Positions 43,907-52,591 are shown, counted from the first letter of the stretch. The stretch is 64,000 bases of DNA from CAYSEW01 sp964430245 (GCA_964430245.1 CAYSEW010000011.1:17829-81828); one strand, 5' to 3'. Notes: generated from the letters alone by a model not told the origin. Numbers and translations: made by a program.

Positions 43907-44335
43907 CTATTTCTTTATTCCATTTTCGTACTGTATCACTCTCTGCTTACCTTCTAAGTCCCATAACATCCATTTGCCATGCTTTTTTCCTTCTAGATAA
44001 AACCCTACATATCTTAATTTCCCATTTTCATAATAAGAAACAGTATTGCCGCTTAATAAATCATTAGAATAATAATTCTCACTTTGTTTCTTCCCATTTG
44101 GATAATAAGAAATCCACAGGCTATCACGTTTTCCATTTTTGTATTGCCCTTTTACTTTTAGTTGACCATTAGAAAATCTTTGGTCTAAAACATCCAAATT
44201 GGATGCTTTATTATCAGTGTTATTGATTATTACATCCTTATCTTGACTTTCTATTGTGTTGTTATTACAACTAATTATCAATATGCAAAAAGAAAGAAAT
44301 ATTAAATAAGATAGGTAGATTAGCCTTTTCATCAT
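43907..44335 (-). CDS. YwqK/MORN-like repeat lipoprotein
   Basis: This 142-residue protein has a lipoprotein signal (LIISC, Cys23), a linker with Asp/Asn, and YwqK-type repeats: NGQLKVKGQYKNGKRDSLWIS, YYPNGKKQSENYY, YYENGKLRYVGFYLEGKKHGKWML. Same family as the larger exported protein at 35555-36463. The antitoxin label used for this family is not supported here, since no toxin gene is next to it. Convergent with the amidohydrolase gene. Confidence 0.78.
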   Translation of the reverse strand: MMKRLIYLSYLIFLSFCILIISCNNNTIESQDKDVIINNTDNKASNLDVLDQRFSNGQLKVKGQYKNGKRDSLWISYYPNGKKQSENYYSNDLLSGNTVSYYENGKLRYVGFYLEGKKHGKWMLWDLEGKQRVIQYENGIKK

Positions 44336-44386
44336 CTTAAATCTGTATAAACAATAAATATATCTATTCTTTAATTAACCGCTTAA

Positions 44387-44406
44387 AATTAAAATCAATT
44401 TTAATT
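44387..44406. repeat. AT-rich inverted repeat
   Basis: AATTAAAAT and ATTTTAATT separated by CA, in the 234-base stretch 44336-44569 that holds no convincing gene. Purely A/T, so it may arise by chance, or may act as a weak terminator or regulator site. Confidence 0.3.
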
Positions 44407-44569
44407 GGATTTGACTGATTATGAACAAGATAAAATCTATTATTTTTACACTGAAAAAGCAATATTTAAGACAAATAGAGAGAAAAAGTGACAATTTCAG
44501 AGAAAAAAATAGGATTATTAGATAAAAAATTAATATCTTCAACCAAATTAATTTAAAAACTTATCAGAT

Positions 44570-44764
44570 ATGGGTTACTCACACACAAACAGTAAAGGAA
44601 ATACTTATTACTTACATTCAAAAGATGTACAGCTAAAAGGTGGAAGAAATCAAACAATTTATTATTTCGCAAAAGATGCAAGACCAAATGCTTGTGATCT
44701 TCCAGCTGGAAAGCAAGTAGTAGAGAGTCCAAAAACTGGACTTCCTTTCGTTAAAGGGAAATAG
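44570..44764 (+). CDS. small conserved protein (64 residues)
   Basis: A short soluble protein beginning GYSHTNSKGNTYYLHSKDVQL, with KGGRNQTIYYFAKDAR, PAGKQVVESPKTGLPFVKGK. This arrangement resembles a widespread small bacterial family I recognise only as an unnamed conserved protein: short beta strands, K-G-G-x-x-Q-x-IY-x-F and a closing ES.xTGLP.x.K. Function not known. It lies between a long intergenic region and another small gene. Confidence 0.7.
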   Translation: MGYSHTNSKGNTYYLHSKDVQLKGGRNQTIYYFAKDARPNACDLPAGKQVVESPKTGLPFVKGK

Positions 44765-44848
44765 TTAACTTATTTTAATTCGTTCCTTTCATCATTGCTA
44801 AGATTTTGGCATAATGCTTGTTTAATTGTCCATGACAATCTAAAAATC

Positions 44849-44989
44849 ATGGAAAAAAACACTAAAAAGTATCAGGCACTAAAATCTTTATCAAAAGAAA
44901 TGATGAAAAGAGGAAACGTATCAGAGTATTATAAGCTACTTAACGAACTATTGGTAGTTAAAAGCCAGTTAGTAAGATTCAATTATTAA
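44849..44989 (+). CDS. small charged protein (46 residues)
   Basis: A 46-residue, highly helical protein: KYQALKSLSKEMMKRGNVSEYYKLLNELLVVKSQL. An in-frame start at 44795 exists but adds residues of different character, so the ATG at 44849 is preferred. The last ten or so codons and the stop lie within a long hairpin that ends in a T-run, so coding and terminator share sequence. Function unknown. The RNA itself could be the functional product. Confidence 0.55.
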   Translation: MEKNTKKYQALKSLSKEMMKRGNVSEYYKLLNELLVVKSQLVRFNY

Positions 44990-45018
44990 TAATTGAAATT
45001 ACATAGCTGGCTTTTTTT
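44960..45018 (+). terminator. long intrinsic terminator overlapping the end of the 46-residue gene
   Basis: Outer arms AAAAGCCAG (44960-44968) and CTGGCTTTT (45007-45015) pair and run into T7 (45012-45018). Inside is a perfect 20-base palindrome, TTCAATTATT/AATAATTGAA, at 44978-44997. The stop codon at 44987-44989 sits at the hairpin centre. Confidence 0.8.
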
Positions 45019-45083
45019 CTTCTTAGCTTTTATAATTACGTTTTAAGTAGCTTCCTAATGCAAGGATAAGGCAACTACTACTT

Positions 45084-45755
45084 ATGGATAGTACAATACT
45101 TCTTCACGGAATACTATTTGGGATCATTCTTAGTTTTTTAATTGGTCCCATGTTTTTTGTGCTATTGGAAACTAGCATTAAAAAAGGAGTTAGACATGCT
45201 GTTTTTCTTGACATTGGTGTATTACTGAGCGATGTTTTATATCTAATTGCTTCTTTTTTCTTTGCACAAGAAATCAATGACAAACTAAACGAAAACACTT
45301 ATGTAAAATTTATTGCTGGAGGGATTTTTATTGCAATTGGACTGGTGTCAATTATTAAAAAATCAAGCTATCTCAAAAACACAAGCACAATTGACCTTGA
45401 CTCTATAAATAATGCTGAGTCTGAAAATAAAATATTTGGCTTTAAGAAAAGAACTTACATTGCTTTAATTGCAAAGGGAATAGGTTTAAATGCTATTAAC
45501 CCTGGAGTATTGATCTATTGGATTGCGGCTTGCACATACGCTACTGAAGAATTATCGATTAGCGGAAATAACCTCATTTATTATTTTACAGCTACTTTAA
45601 CTACTATGTTTTGTGTTGATCTACTAAAGATCTATTTTGCTAGTAAATTACAAAGCAGGCTTAATAATAAAACTCTTGCTTTAATGAGTATTGTAATAGG
45701 AACTGCACTTGTGATTTTTGGGTTAGCTATTTGTTTTAGGGATTTCCATGTATGA
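45084..45755 (+). CDS. LysE/RhtB family amino acid exporter
   Basis: A 223-residue inner-membrane protein with about six helices. The N-terminal stretch LSFLIGPMFFVLLETSIKKGVRHAVFLDIGVLLSD is the LysE-family signature, which often exports amino acids such as lysine, threonine or homoserine. The substrate cannot be assigned. Its stop overlaps the start of the FAD oxidoreductase gene (ATGA), so the two are translationally coupled. Confidence 0.92.
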   Translation: MDSTILLHGILFGIILSFLIGPMFFVLLETSIKKGVRHAVFLDIGVLLSDVLYLIASFFFAQEINDKLNENTYVKFIAGGIFIAIGLVSIIKKSSYLKNTSTIDLDSINNAESENKIFGFKKRTYIALIAKGIGLNAINPGVLIYWIAACTYATEELSISGNNLIYYFTATLTTMFCVDLLKIYFASKLQSRLNNKTLALMSIVIGTALVIFGLAICFRDFHV

Positions 45756-46834
45756 AAGTAGATTTTATAATTGTTGGTCAAGGCTTAGCTGGAACAGTAC
45801 TAGCCTTAAACTTGCTGGGAAAATCTAAATCATTTATAATAATTGATAATAATTCTACTAGTGCTAGCTCTTTTTCTGCTGCAGGGATCTCACATCCCTT
45901 ATCTTTTAAAAGGCTTATATTGTCATGGAATGCTGAAAAGCTAATCCCATATGGAAGAGACTTTTATCTGCGTTCTTGTGAATTAATTAACGAATCCTGT
46001 TTTTATGATCAAGACATGATTCGGATATTTTCATCATATGAAGAGCAAAATAACTGGAACAGAAAAGCAACAGAAGTACCTTATGTTAATTTGTTAAAAA
46101 AATCATCCTTTCCTATTTCAAAACATAAAATCAATGCCCCATATGGTTATGGGTCTGTAACTAATGCAAGCAGGCTTAATGTCTCAAAATTTGTAAAGAA
46201 AGCCAGGGAATATTTTATTGAAAACAAAATAATGATCGTAGAAGATTTTAAACACTCATTACTTTTAATGCAAAAAAATGAATGTCAATACAAACATATA
46301 ACCTGTAATAAGATTATCTTTTGCGAAGGCCCTTCCATAAAAAACAATCCCTATTTTGATTACATTCCATTTGGCTTTAATAAAGGAGATATTCTTACAA
46401 TATCTAGTAATGAGCTCCCAATAAAGCTTTTGAGCAAAGGGTGTTTTGTTCTACCCACTAAAAACAATGAATTTATTGTCGGCTCTACTTATAACCATAA
46501 TGATTTAGATGTCAACAGAACAACTAGCGGCAGAAAAGAATTAATTGCTAAATTAAATAAATTAGGGTCCTTTAAATATGAAATTTTATCTCAAAAAAGT
46601 GGGATCAGGCCTTCTTCTATTGACAGGAAGCCTATTATAGGTGAGCATCCATTGATTAAAAACATGTTTCTATTTAATGGGTTAGGAAGTAAAGGTGTCA
46701 TGCTTGCTCCTTATTTTGCAGAAGAATTATTAAATGCTGTTCTTCAAAATAAAAAAATAGAAAAAGAAGTCGCTGTTGATCGCTTTTCAAGATCACATCT
46801 TCATAAATTTATAAACCCACATCCTCTAGATTAA
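45752..46834 (+). CDS. FAD-dependent oxidoreductase (DAO family)
   Basis: A 360-residue cytoplasmic flavoprotein. The N-terminus DFIIVGQGLAGTVLALNLL holds the dinucleotide-binding GxGxxG, and the C-terminal part has GIRPSSIDRKPIIGEHP and LFNGLGSKGVMLAPYFAEELL, the typical DAO-family flavin region. Substrate unknown: glycine or other amino acid oxidase and MnmC-like tRNA-modifying oxidoreductase are alternatives. It overlaps the LysE gene by four bases. Confidence 0.87.
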   Translation: MKVDFIIVGQGLAGTVLALNLLGKSKSFIIIDNNSTSASSFSAAGISHPLSFKRLILSWNAEKLIPYGRDFYLRSCELINESCFYDQDMIRIFSSYEEQNNWNRKATEVPYVNLLKKSSFPISKHKINAPYGYGSVTNASRLNVSKFVKKAREYFIENKIMIVEDFKHSLLLMQKNECQYKHITCNKIIFCEGPSIKNNPYFDYIPFGFNKGDILTISSNELPIKLLSKGCFVLPTKNNEFIVGSTYNHNDLDVNRTTSGRKELIAKLNKLGSFKYEILSQKSGIRPSSIDRKPIIGEHPLIKNMFLFNGLGSKGVMLAPYFAEELLNAVLQNKKIEKEVAVDRFSRSHLHKFINPHPLD

Positions 46835-46865
46835 GCATAGCTTAATTAACTTAAAAAAATTGAAT

Positions 46866-47777
46866 ATGATTATTTCATTTATTGTTAAGGGAAGTGCTAA
46901 AAACAAAAAATTAGTGGAGCCCTTTATTGGCAAAGTCCATGCATTAAATAAGTACCGACAAGTTATTATTGAATATACAGAGTATCCTGGCCACGCTATA
47001 GATCTTGCAAAAAAACATACCGAAAAAGAGGTAAATATAATTATTGCAATGGGAGGTGACGGCACATTAAATGAAGTGCTAAACGGCATCATGTCTGCCG
47101 TTAAAAACAAACCTTCTCTTGGTCATTTTCCTTTAGGAACAGCCAATGATTTCAGCAAAACTTTAGGGTTAGAAAAAAATTTGGAACAATTTTTGAAACT
47201 ACTTAATTCTAATCATACAATTTTAATAGATGTGGGTAAAATTATCTGTCAAAAAAAACAAGTTGTTAGTGAGCGTTATTTTATTAACATAGCGGATGCT
47301 GGTCTTGGAGGTTTTGTTGCTCATAAACTAAATAATAGTAAAAAAATGTTAGGAGGAAAGATCACTTATTTTAAAGTAATATTAACTGGAATACTATCTT
47401 TTAAAAAGCCTATAGTAAAAATTACTTTTAATGATTCTTGTTATAAAGGTAAATTAATGTCGCTAGCCATTTGCAATGGAAAATCTTTTGGCAACGGCTT
47501 GATTATTTCTCCAGATGCAAAAATAAATGATGGTGTCTTTAATATTACTCTCTTAGGAGATGTTACTGTTTTGGACTATTTTAAAAATATAAGGAAACTA
47601 AAAAAAGGAATTAAACTAAACCACCCTAATATCCACTACTATACTTCAAAAAAAATACAACTAAATACTAAAGAAGTTTGTGAAGTTGAGGCAGATGGGG
47701 AATATGTTGGCTCTGGAGAAACCTCTTTTGAAATTATACCAAAATCACTGAATTTTTTATCCTATCAACCAATTTAA
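46866..47777 (+). CDS. diacylglycerol/lipid kinase (YegS/BmrU-like)
   Basis: A 303-residue protein of the diacylglycerol-kinase catalytic family. The key nucleotide-binding motif is MGGDGTLNEVLNGI, followed by LGHFPLGTANDFSKTL; the C-terminal domain has NISDAG-like NIADAGLGGFVA, and GKSFGNGLIISPDAKINDG. It phosphorylates a lipid such as diacylglycerol using ATP. The ATG at 46866 is chosen; a TTG at 46860 is two codons upstream. It lies 31 bases after the oxidoreductase gene. Confidence 0.92.
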   Translation: MIISFIVKGSAKNKKLVEPFIGKVHALNKYRQVIIEYTEYPGHAIDLAKKHTEKEVNIIIAMGGDGTLNEVLNGIMSAVKNKPSLGHFPLGTANDFSKTLGLEKNLEQFLKLLNSNHTILIDVGKIICQKKQVVSERYFINIADAGLGGFVAHKLNNSKKMLGGKITYFKVILTGILSFKKPIVKITFNDSCYKGKLMSLAICNGKSFGNGLIISPDAKINDGVFNITLLGDVTVLDYFKNIRKLKKGIKLNHPNIHYYTSKKIQLNTKEVCEVEADGEYVGSGETSFEIIPKSLNFLSYQPI

Positions 47778-47880
47778 ATCACTAAATATTTTAATTATGA
47801 AAAAAATAATACCACTTTTTGAAACAAATATGAGTAAAGCTTGTATAATGTCTAATCAATACTTACTTAAAAAATCTTTT

Positions 47881-48294
47881 ATGAAATACTTTACACTTAC
47901 CTTTATTTTACTGTTCACCTTTTCAATAAACATTAATGGTCAATGTGTAGACGGGAACTGCCACAAGGGTCATGGTACATTTGAATGGGAAAGCGGTGAC
48001 ACTTACATTGGGTCATGGGTAAACGGTCTTCCTGATGGAAACGGTAAATTTATATGGGCTAATGGTGATAAATACAATGGTAATTTTGAAGAAGGAAAAT
48101 TAGCTGGTCGTGGAACCTATAAATGGAAAAACGGCAACACTTTTACTGGTCAATGGAAAAATAATCAAATGAATGGTCGTGGTACTTTTCATTGGGTTTC
48201 AGATGGCGCTACCTATGAAGGCTTCTTTCAGGATGATAAAATTACAAATTCTGAAACTGACGATTCGCAAGACCTTCCTGAAGGAAAAGATTAA
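47881..48294 (+). CDS. exported MORN-repeat protein
   Basis: This 137-residue protein has a signal peptide (LLFTFSININGQ) and MORN repeats: GHGTFEWESGDTYIGSW, GNGKFIWANGDKYNGNF, GRGTYKWKNGNTFTGQW and GRGTFHWVSDGATYEGFF. MORN motifs often bind lipids or membranes or act as spacers. The tail is acidic. The ATG at 47881 gives a clean signal peptide; an in-frame ATG at 47797 would add 28 residues before it. Confidence 0.85.
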   Translation: MKYFTLTFILLFTFSININGQCVDGNCHKGHGTFEWESGDTYIGSWVNGLPDGNGKFIWANGDKYNGNFEEGKLAGRGTYKWKNGNTFTGQWKNNQMNGRGTFHWVSDGATYEGFFQDDKITNSETDDSQDLPEGKD

Positions 48295-48301
48295 TAGTCT
48301 T

Positions 48302-48982
48302 TTATGACATTGCCAATGTAGCAATGCTAATCTTAATTCCTTGAATATCCTTTAATGTTGAAACGCAATTCTCAATTGTAGATCCTGTTGTTATGACATC
48401 ATCTACAATTAACACATGCTTATTTTCAATGATTGAAGTTGCGTTACTTTTTAAATAAGTGTTGTGATTATTCAGCCAACGTTTGTATCTTTTTTTGCTA
48501 GTTTGAGATGTTTTAAAAGTGTCGCTAGCAAGCACCTCATTGCAAATAGGAAGCTTTAACACAGTAGCCACTCCTCTTGCGATATAAAGACTTTGGTTAT
48601 ACCCTCTTTTCCGCTCTTTTTTTTTGTGTATTGGTACTGGAATGATCATGTCAAGGTCTTTGTGTTTTGGTGACTTCAATAACTCTTTCCCTAGCTCTAC
48701 ACCTAAGAATTCTCCTATTACAGGTTGGTTATTATATTTTAGAGCAAATATTAATTTTTGTATTATACTCTCTTTTGTATAAGAATATAAAGCCATAGCT
48801 GAATCAAACTCAACCATTCCCCATAACATTTTTGAAACAGGATTTGCATGGTATTTGTAGTATTCTGTTTTACAAAGAGCTGTTAAGCAAGTGGTGCAAA
48901 TGCATTTTTCGTTTTTCATTAACCCCTCATTGCATCCTGGACATACCCTTGGATAGATCAAAGACAAGAAATCATTCCACAT
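48302..48982 (-). CDS. ComF family phosphoribosyltransferase-like protein
   Basis: This 226-residue protein has an N-terminal double zinc knuckle (RVCPGCNEGL and CICTTCLTAL) and a PRTase domain with VLIVDDVITTGSTIENC as the PRPP-binding loop; the KERKRGYNQSLYIARG motif is typical of ComF/GntX. ComF is needed for DNA uptake in several bacteria. Whether this cell is naturally competent cannot be judged from one gene. Convergent with the MORN gene. Confidence 0.93.
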   Translation of the reverse strand: MWNDFLSLIYPRVCPGCNEGLMKNEKCICTTCLTALCKTEYYKYHANPVSKMLWGMVEFDSAMALYSYTKESIIQKLIFALKYNNQPVIGEFLGVELGKELLKSPKHKDLDMIIPVPIHKKKERKRGYNQSLYIARGVATVLKLPICNEVLASDTFKTSQTSKKRYKRWLNNHNTYLKSNATSIIENKHVLIVDDVITTGSTIENCVSTLKDIQGIKISIATLAMS

Positions 48983-49063
48983 CGCTTTATTAATAGATTT
49001 ATATATAATATTAAAGTGTTAGTGCTATTACTTTTAAATTTATAAAATCAATTATAGGAATAT

Positions 49064-49978
49064 ATGGAAAATGTTAAAGAAAATAAAAAGCATAAAAACC
49101 TATTTTACTTTCTAATTATCTTTTTATTATTAGGCACAGTAGGATATCTAGCAATAGAAATTAATTCATTAAATGAAAAAAATAAATCTCTTTCTCAAGA
49201 ATCAAAGTATGAAAAAGCTAAACTTGAGGATGAAAGAGATAAAGTAATGTTTGATCTAGAAAAAATGAGCTTTAGCTATGATACTTTAATGGTAGCTAAT
49301 GACTCCATGAACCTCGAATTTATAGAACAGAAAAAACAAATTGAAACTCTTTTACAAAAAGTAAAAAGTAAAGATTATAGCTTATACAAAATTAAAGAAG
49401 AAGCCAATACTTTAAGGAGAATCATGAAAGATTATATTCACACGATTGATTCTTTAAACACATTAAATATCAACCTTCAAAATTCACTTACTGAAAAAAA
49501 CAATGAGCTTTCAAAAGTCCAAAATGAAAATCAAAATATAAAAACTGAAAATCTTGAATTACTTGAAACTGTAGCTAAAGGGTCCATCTTGCAAGCGTCC
49601 AATATAATAGCACAAGGGATAAGAATAAAAAACTCTGGAAAACAAGTTGAAACTACTAAAGCAAGCAGAGTGAATATGCTAAAAGGATGCTTTACATTAG
49701 TAGAAAATAAAATTGCTGCTTCAGGAAATCTTTTTATCTATATGAGAATAATTTCTCCAGAAGGAAAAGTATTAACCTCTTCGATCCCTGAATCAATTCT
49801 AACCGGCAACAACACTTCTATAGACATCAGCGTTAAGAGACAAATCAATTATCAAAATACAAATACAGATGTCTGTGTTTACTATGAAGTTGATGAAACT
49901 TTAAATTCTGGCACGTATTTAGTAGAGATATATTCAGGGAAATACAAAATTGGGAATACCTCTTTTGCTTTAAAATAA
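49064..49978 (+). CDS. membrane-anchored coiled-coil protein
   Basis: This 304-residue protein has one N-terminal membrane helix (about residues 13-30, NLFYFLIIFLLLGTVGYLA), a long coiled coil (about 30-175, rich in Lys, Glu, Asn, Leu) and a C-terminal beta-rich domain (about 190-304: NMLKGCFTLVENKIAASGNLFIYMR, and GTYLVEIYSGKYKIGNTSF). The overall plan is like periplasmic scaffold proteins of Bacteroidota, but I recognise no named family. It is convergent with the 36-residue membrane protein gene. Confidence 0.75.
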   Translation: MENVKENKKHKNLFYFLIIFLLLGTVGYLAIEINSLNEKNKSLSQESKYEKAKLEDERDKVMFDLEKMSFSYDTLMVANDSMNLEFIEQKKQIETLLQKVKSKDYSLYKIKEEANTLRRIMKDYIHTIDSLNTLNINLQNSLTEKNNELSKVQNENQNIKTENLELLETVAKGSILQASNIIAQGIRIKNSGKQVETTKASRVNMLKGCFTLVENKIAASGNLFIYMRIISPEGKVLTSSIPESILTGNNTSIDISVKRQINYQNTNTDVCVYYEVDETLNSGTYLVEIYSGKYKIGNTSFALK

Positions 49979-50089
49979 TTATAGAATAAAAAACAATGCA
50001 AAAATAAAAATCAAAACAATGATAAGGTATTGCCATAAATCAATAAAATAAGGGTAATACTTTTCCCAATATGATTTCAACTTTTTCAT
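49979..50089 (-). CDS. 36-residue single-pass membrane protein
   Basis: The minus strand from an ATG at 50089 reads 36 codons and a TAA at 49979. The N-terminal half is basic and aromatic (KKLKSYWEKYYPYFIDLWQ) and the C-terminal 16 residues (YLIIVLIFIFALFFIL) form a membrane helix. The frame begins right after the 49064-49978 stop and fills the gap exactly, and the Trp and Tyr pattern looks selected rather than random. No family is known to me. Too short for most gene finders. Confidence 0.55.
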   Translation of the reverse strand: MKKLKSYWEKYYPYFIDLWQYLIIVLIFIFALFFIL

Positions 50090-50111
50090 TGTCAATGAAT
50101 TTGCAAATAAC

Positions 50112-50930
50112 ATGTTTCAATATATAAAAACAATATTTTCAATTTTAGCTTTTGCTACATTTAGTTGCCTTAATGCACAAAATACTGGTGATACAATTAC
50201 TATTAATTTATCTAACTCAAAAATACTAATCATTTCTGCTGAAGAAGTAGATGAGTGGGATTTTGAAGCAGAAGAAATAGAGGATGCTAAAAAAAAAGAG
50301 AACAAGTTAAAGCTGCGACCTGAATTGTTTTTTGGATCAAATGGTTACCTGTCATCATTGAACAACTTTAATTTTTCAGATGAATACTTAAACATGCAAG
50401 TCAATTATCTACGTTCAAATACATTTGCTACAAACATGATGCTAAAGGGATTAGAAGTTAAAAATAAAAGGTTCTACTTTTCTCCTGGAATTGGTATTAG
50501 TAAGAATAATTACTTTTTTGAAAATTCCATTAGGCTTCAAAATGAAAATGACAGCACGCTTTTTATTACTGACACTATAACTAATTTTAATAAGTATAAA
50601 TTATCAAGTACCTATTTACAATTACCTTTAATTCTTGGTTTGAGACTCGGAAATCTAAATAAAAAAACCATTGGGGTTCAGATAGGATTTATTGCAGGTT
50701 TTAAGGTCAACTCAAAAGTGATCAATCACTATGAGGATAATGGGTCTCATTATAAATCAAAAGAGTATAATTCATTTAATCTTCAGCCGTTTAAACTTTC
50801 AACCGTTGGTCGACTAAGTATTGGTAAAATCGGAGTTTATGCCTCTTATTCTATTACTTCTCTTTTTATTGAAAACAGTGCCGCAAATGTATATCCTTTT
50901 AGCTTAGGGTTAATGATAGGCGGTTTTTAA
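50112..50930 (+). CDS. outer-membrane beta-barrel protein (PorT-like)
   Basis: This 272-residue protein has a signal peptide (FATFSCLNAQ), an acidic linker (DEWDFEAEEIEDAKKKENKLK), then alternating strands ending in a C-terminal Phe: RPELFFGSNGY, RFYFSPGIGISKNNYFFENSIRL, STYLQLPLILGLRLGNL, GVQIGFIAGFKVNSKV, YPFSLGLMIGGF. This pattern fits an outer-membrane beta-barrel with eight or so strands, as in PorT-like families. Function unknown. A near-consensus -7 box (TGAATTTG, 50096-50103) lies eight bases upstream of the ATG. The DUF4837 gene follows. Confidence 0.8.
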   Translation: MFQYIKTIFSILAFATFSCLNAQNTGDTITINLSNSKILIISAEEVDEWDFEAEEIEDAKKKENKLKLRPELFFGSNGYLSSLNNFNFSDEYLNMQVNYLRSNTFATNMMLKGLEVKNKRFYFSPGIGISKNNYFFENSIRLQNENDSTLFITDTITNFNKYKLSSTYLQLPLILGLRLGNLNKKTIGVQIGFIAGFKVNSKVINHYEDNGSHYKSKEYNSFNLQPFKLSTVGRLSIGKIGVYASYSITSLFIENSAANVYPFSLGLMIGGF

Positions 50931-50939
50931 ATTAAAACT

Positions 50940-51980
50940 ATGATAAGAAATATTGCTTTTTTAATATGCGTGCTAATGGTTTCAGTAATCTTTAATTCCT
51001 GCGAAGGTGATAAAATCAATGCTGATATGATCAAGCCAAAAGCCAATAAAAAATTAGGTGCCCTTCTCGTTGTTTTGGATAAAAGATATTGGGACGGTCC
51101 AATTGATGAGCTATTAAATGAACAATTTGGTGAATATATTTTCACTACCCCAATGCCATGGGATCAAGAATTTGACATTAAAAAAATAGACCCGAATGGA
51201 TTTAATGGCATGACCAATACTGATAACACCATACTGTTCTTTTCTATTAATAATGAGTCTAAGAGTGGCCATTCATCCTATGTCCCTCCTATAAAAGACA
51301 GGTATGCGAAAAACCAAATTATCTTTGACATCCCTTCAATGACAGAAGAAAATGTTTTAATCTATTTGGAAAGGTATGCAGACACCATTAAAAAAACCAT
51401 TGAATCAGAATATCTGTTAAAGTTAACCTCTCGCCTTAAAAACAATGATGAAATAAATGAGCTTTTAAAACAAAATCATCAACTTTCTTTATTAATTCCA
51501 CCTGGAATGAAGCTAATTAAATCAAGCTCAGCATTTACTATGCTAGAAAAAATAAAAATAAAAAAAGATGATAATGGTGATCATGAAATTCAAAAACGAA
51601 TATTTATTTATAGTTACCCCTATAATGACGAAGCTCTTTTTACTCAGGAAAAACAAATTAAGATAAGAGACTCTGTCTGTAAAAAGCATGTGAAAGGTCG
51701 TTTAGAGAACTCATATATGACTACAGCAAAAGACAAGTACAGGCCACTTGAATCAACTGTCCAAATACATAACAGTAATTACTCATTAGAAACAAGAGGA
51801 TCCTGGAGAGTGATAAACGACAGAATGGGCGGAGCGTTTATCAGTGTTGCTATTCATGACCAATCTAAAAACAGAATCGTCACTATTGAAGGCAATGTGT
51901 ATGCTCCTAATTTTAGTAAAAGAGAATTCATTAGAGAAATGGAGGCAATCGTTTATTCTTATCAATTCATGTCTCAATAA
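50940..51980 (+). CDS. DUF4837 lipoprotein
   Basis: This 346-residue protein has a lipoprotein signal (VIFNSC, Cys21) and the DUF4837 plan: GALLVVLDKRYWDGPIDELLNEQFGEY, TDNTILFFSIN, RYAKNQIIFDI and, near the end, SYSLETRGSWRVINDRMGGAFIS-type residues (NYSLETRGSWRVINDRMGG). DUF4837 proteins are Bacteroidota-specific and of unknown function, probably periplasmic. It follows the beta-barrel gene by nine bases and is likely in the same operon. It overlaps the convergent gene by 14 bases. Confidence 0.85.
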   Translation: MIRNIAFLICVLMVSVIFNSCEGDKINADMIKPKANKKLGALLVVLDKRYWDGPIDELLNEQFGEYIFTTPMPWDQEFDIKKIDPNGFNGMTNTDNTILFFSINNESKSGHSSYVPPIKDRYAKNQIIFDIPSMTEENVLIYLERYADTIKKTIESEYLLKLTSRLKNNDEINELLKQNHQLSLLIPPGMKLIKSSSAFTMLEKIKIKKDDNGDHEIQKRIFIYSYPYNDEALFTQEKQIKIRDSVCKKHVKGRLENSYMTTAKDKYRPLESTVQIHNSNYSLETRGSWRVINDRMGGAFISVAIHDQSKNRIVTIEGNVYAPNFSKREFIREMEAIVYSYQFMSQ

Positions 51981-52578
51981 AGATGTTTTTCTTGAGGGCT
52001 ATCTCTTTAATTTGGTTGTAAAAACTATCCATTTCATTGGATTTTATTAAATCCTGATCTAATATCCTTATCGTGTTATTGTTTAATTTAAACTGCAGGT
52101 CATTATGCCTTCTAACAATCCCATTTATTTCATTCCAAGGAATAATTATTAAATTATTGTTAATGATAGTTATTGCGTTTTCCCTAACAATAACTTTATA
52201 TAATTTCCTTCCAATTATTACATGTGAAACACTTTCAATAATATAAAAAATTAACACGATTACTAAAGCAGTTCCTTTTTCATAATAATTAAAAAGTAAT
52301 AATGAAATAAATAAACATAACACACATTGAAAAAATTCATAAACCACACATTTTTTCCAACCAGCCGTGCTGACTTTAAAAGCATTAATCTTCTTTACTT
52401 TAAATAATGCCTGCCATCTTAAATTAGACTTAAGAACAAGTAAAACAACTAATAATATTGGTACTATTTTTAATAGCATCGATAAATAAGGGATTTCTAT
52501 TCCCATATCATCATGATAAGAAATAAAACAAAGCAGTCCTGTTACTATTGTTAGAACGATCGATATTGTTGAGTACAT
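51967..52578 (-). CDS. membrane protein with PH-like C-terminus
   Basis: This 203-residue protein has about four membrane helices in two pairs (residues 3-45 and 75-115 roughly) and a C-terminal soluble part VIVRENAITIINNNLIIIPWNEINGI, whose strand-strand-W-x-E-I pattern resembles bacterial PH-like domains. The ATG at 52578 is chosen over a TTG at 52587, because a promoter box lies 13 bases upstream of the ATG. Function unknown. It is convergent with the DUF4837 gene. Confidence 0.68.
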   Translation of the reverse strand: MYSTISIVLTIVTGLLCFISYHDDMGIEIPYLSMLLKIVPILLVVLLVLKSNLRWQALFKVKKINAFKVSTAGWKKCVVYEFFQCVLCLFISLLLFNYYEKGTALVIVLIFYIIESVSHVIIGRKLYKVIVRENAITIINNNLIIIPWNEINGIVRRHNDLQFKLNNNTIRILDQDLIKSNEMDSFYNQIKEIALKKNIFIET

Positions 52579-52591
52579 AGAAATCAAGCAG

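Noticed and set aside
44421..44525. 34-codon plus-strand frame (MNKIKSII..., basic) in the intergenic region
   Set aside because: Very short, low complexity, no promoter box in the usual place and no recognisable pattern; AT-rich DNA yields such frames by chance.
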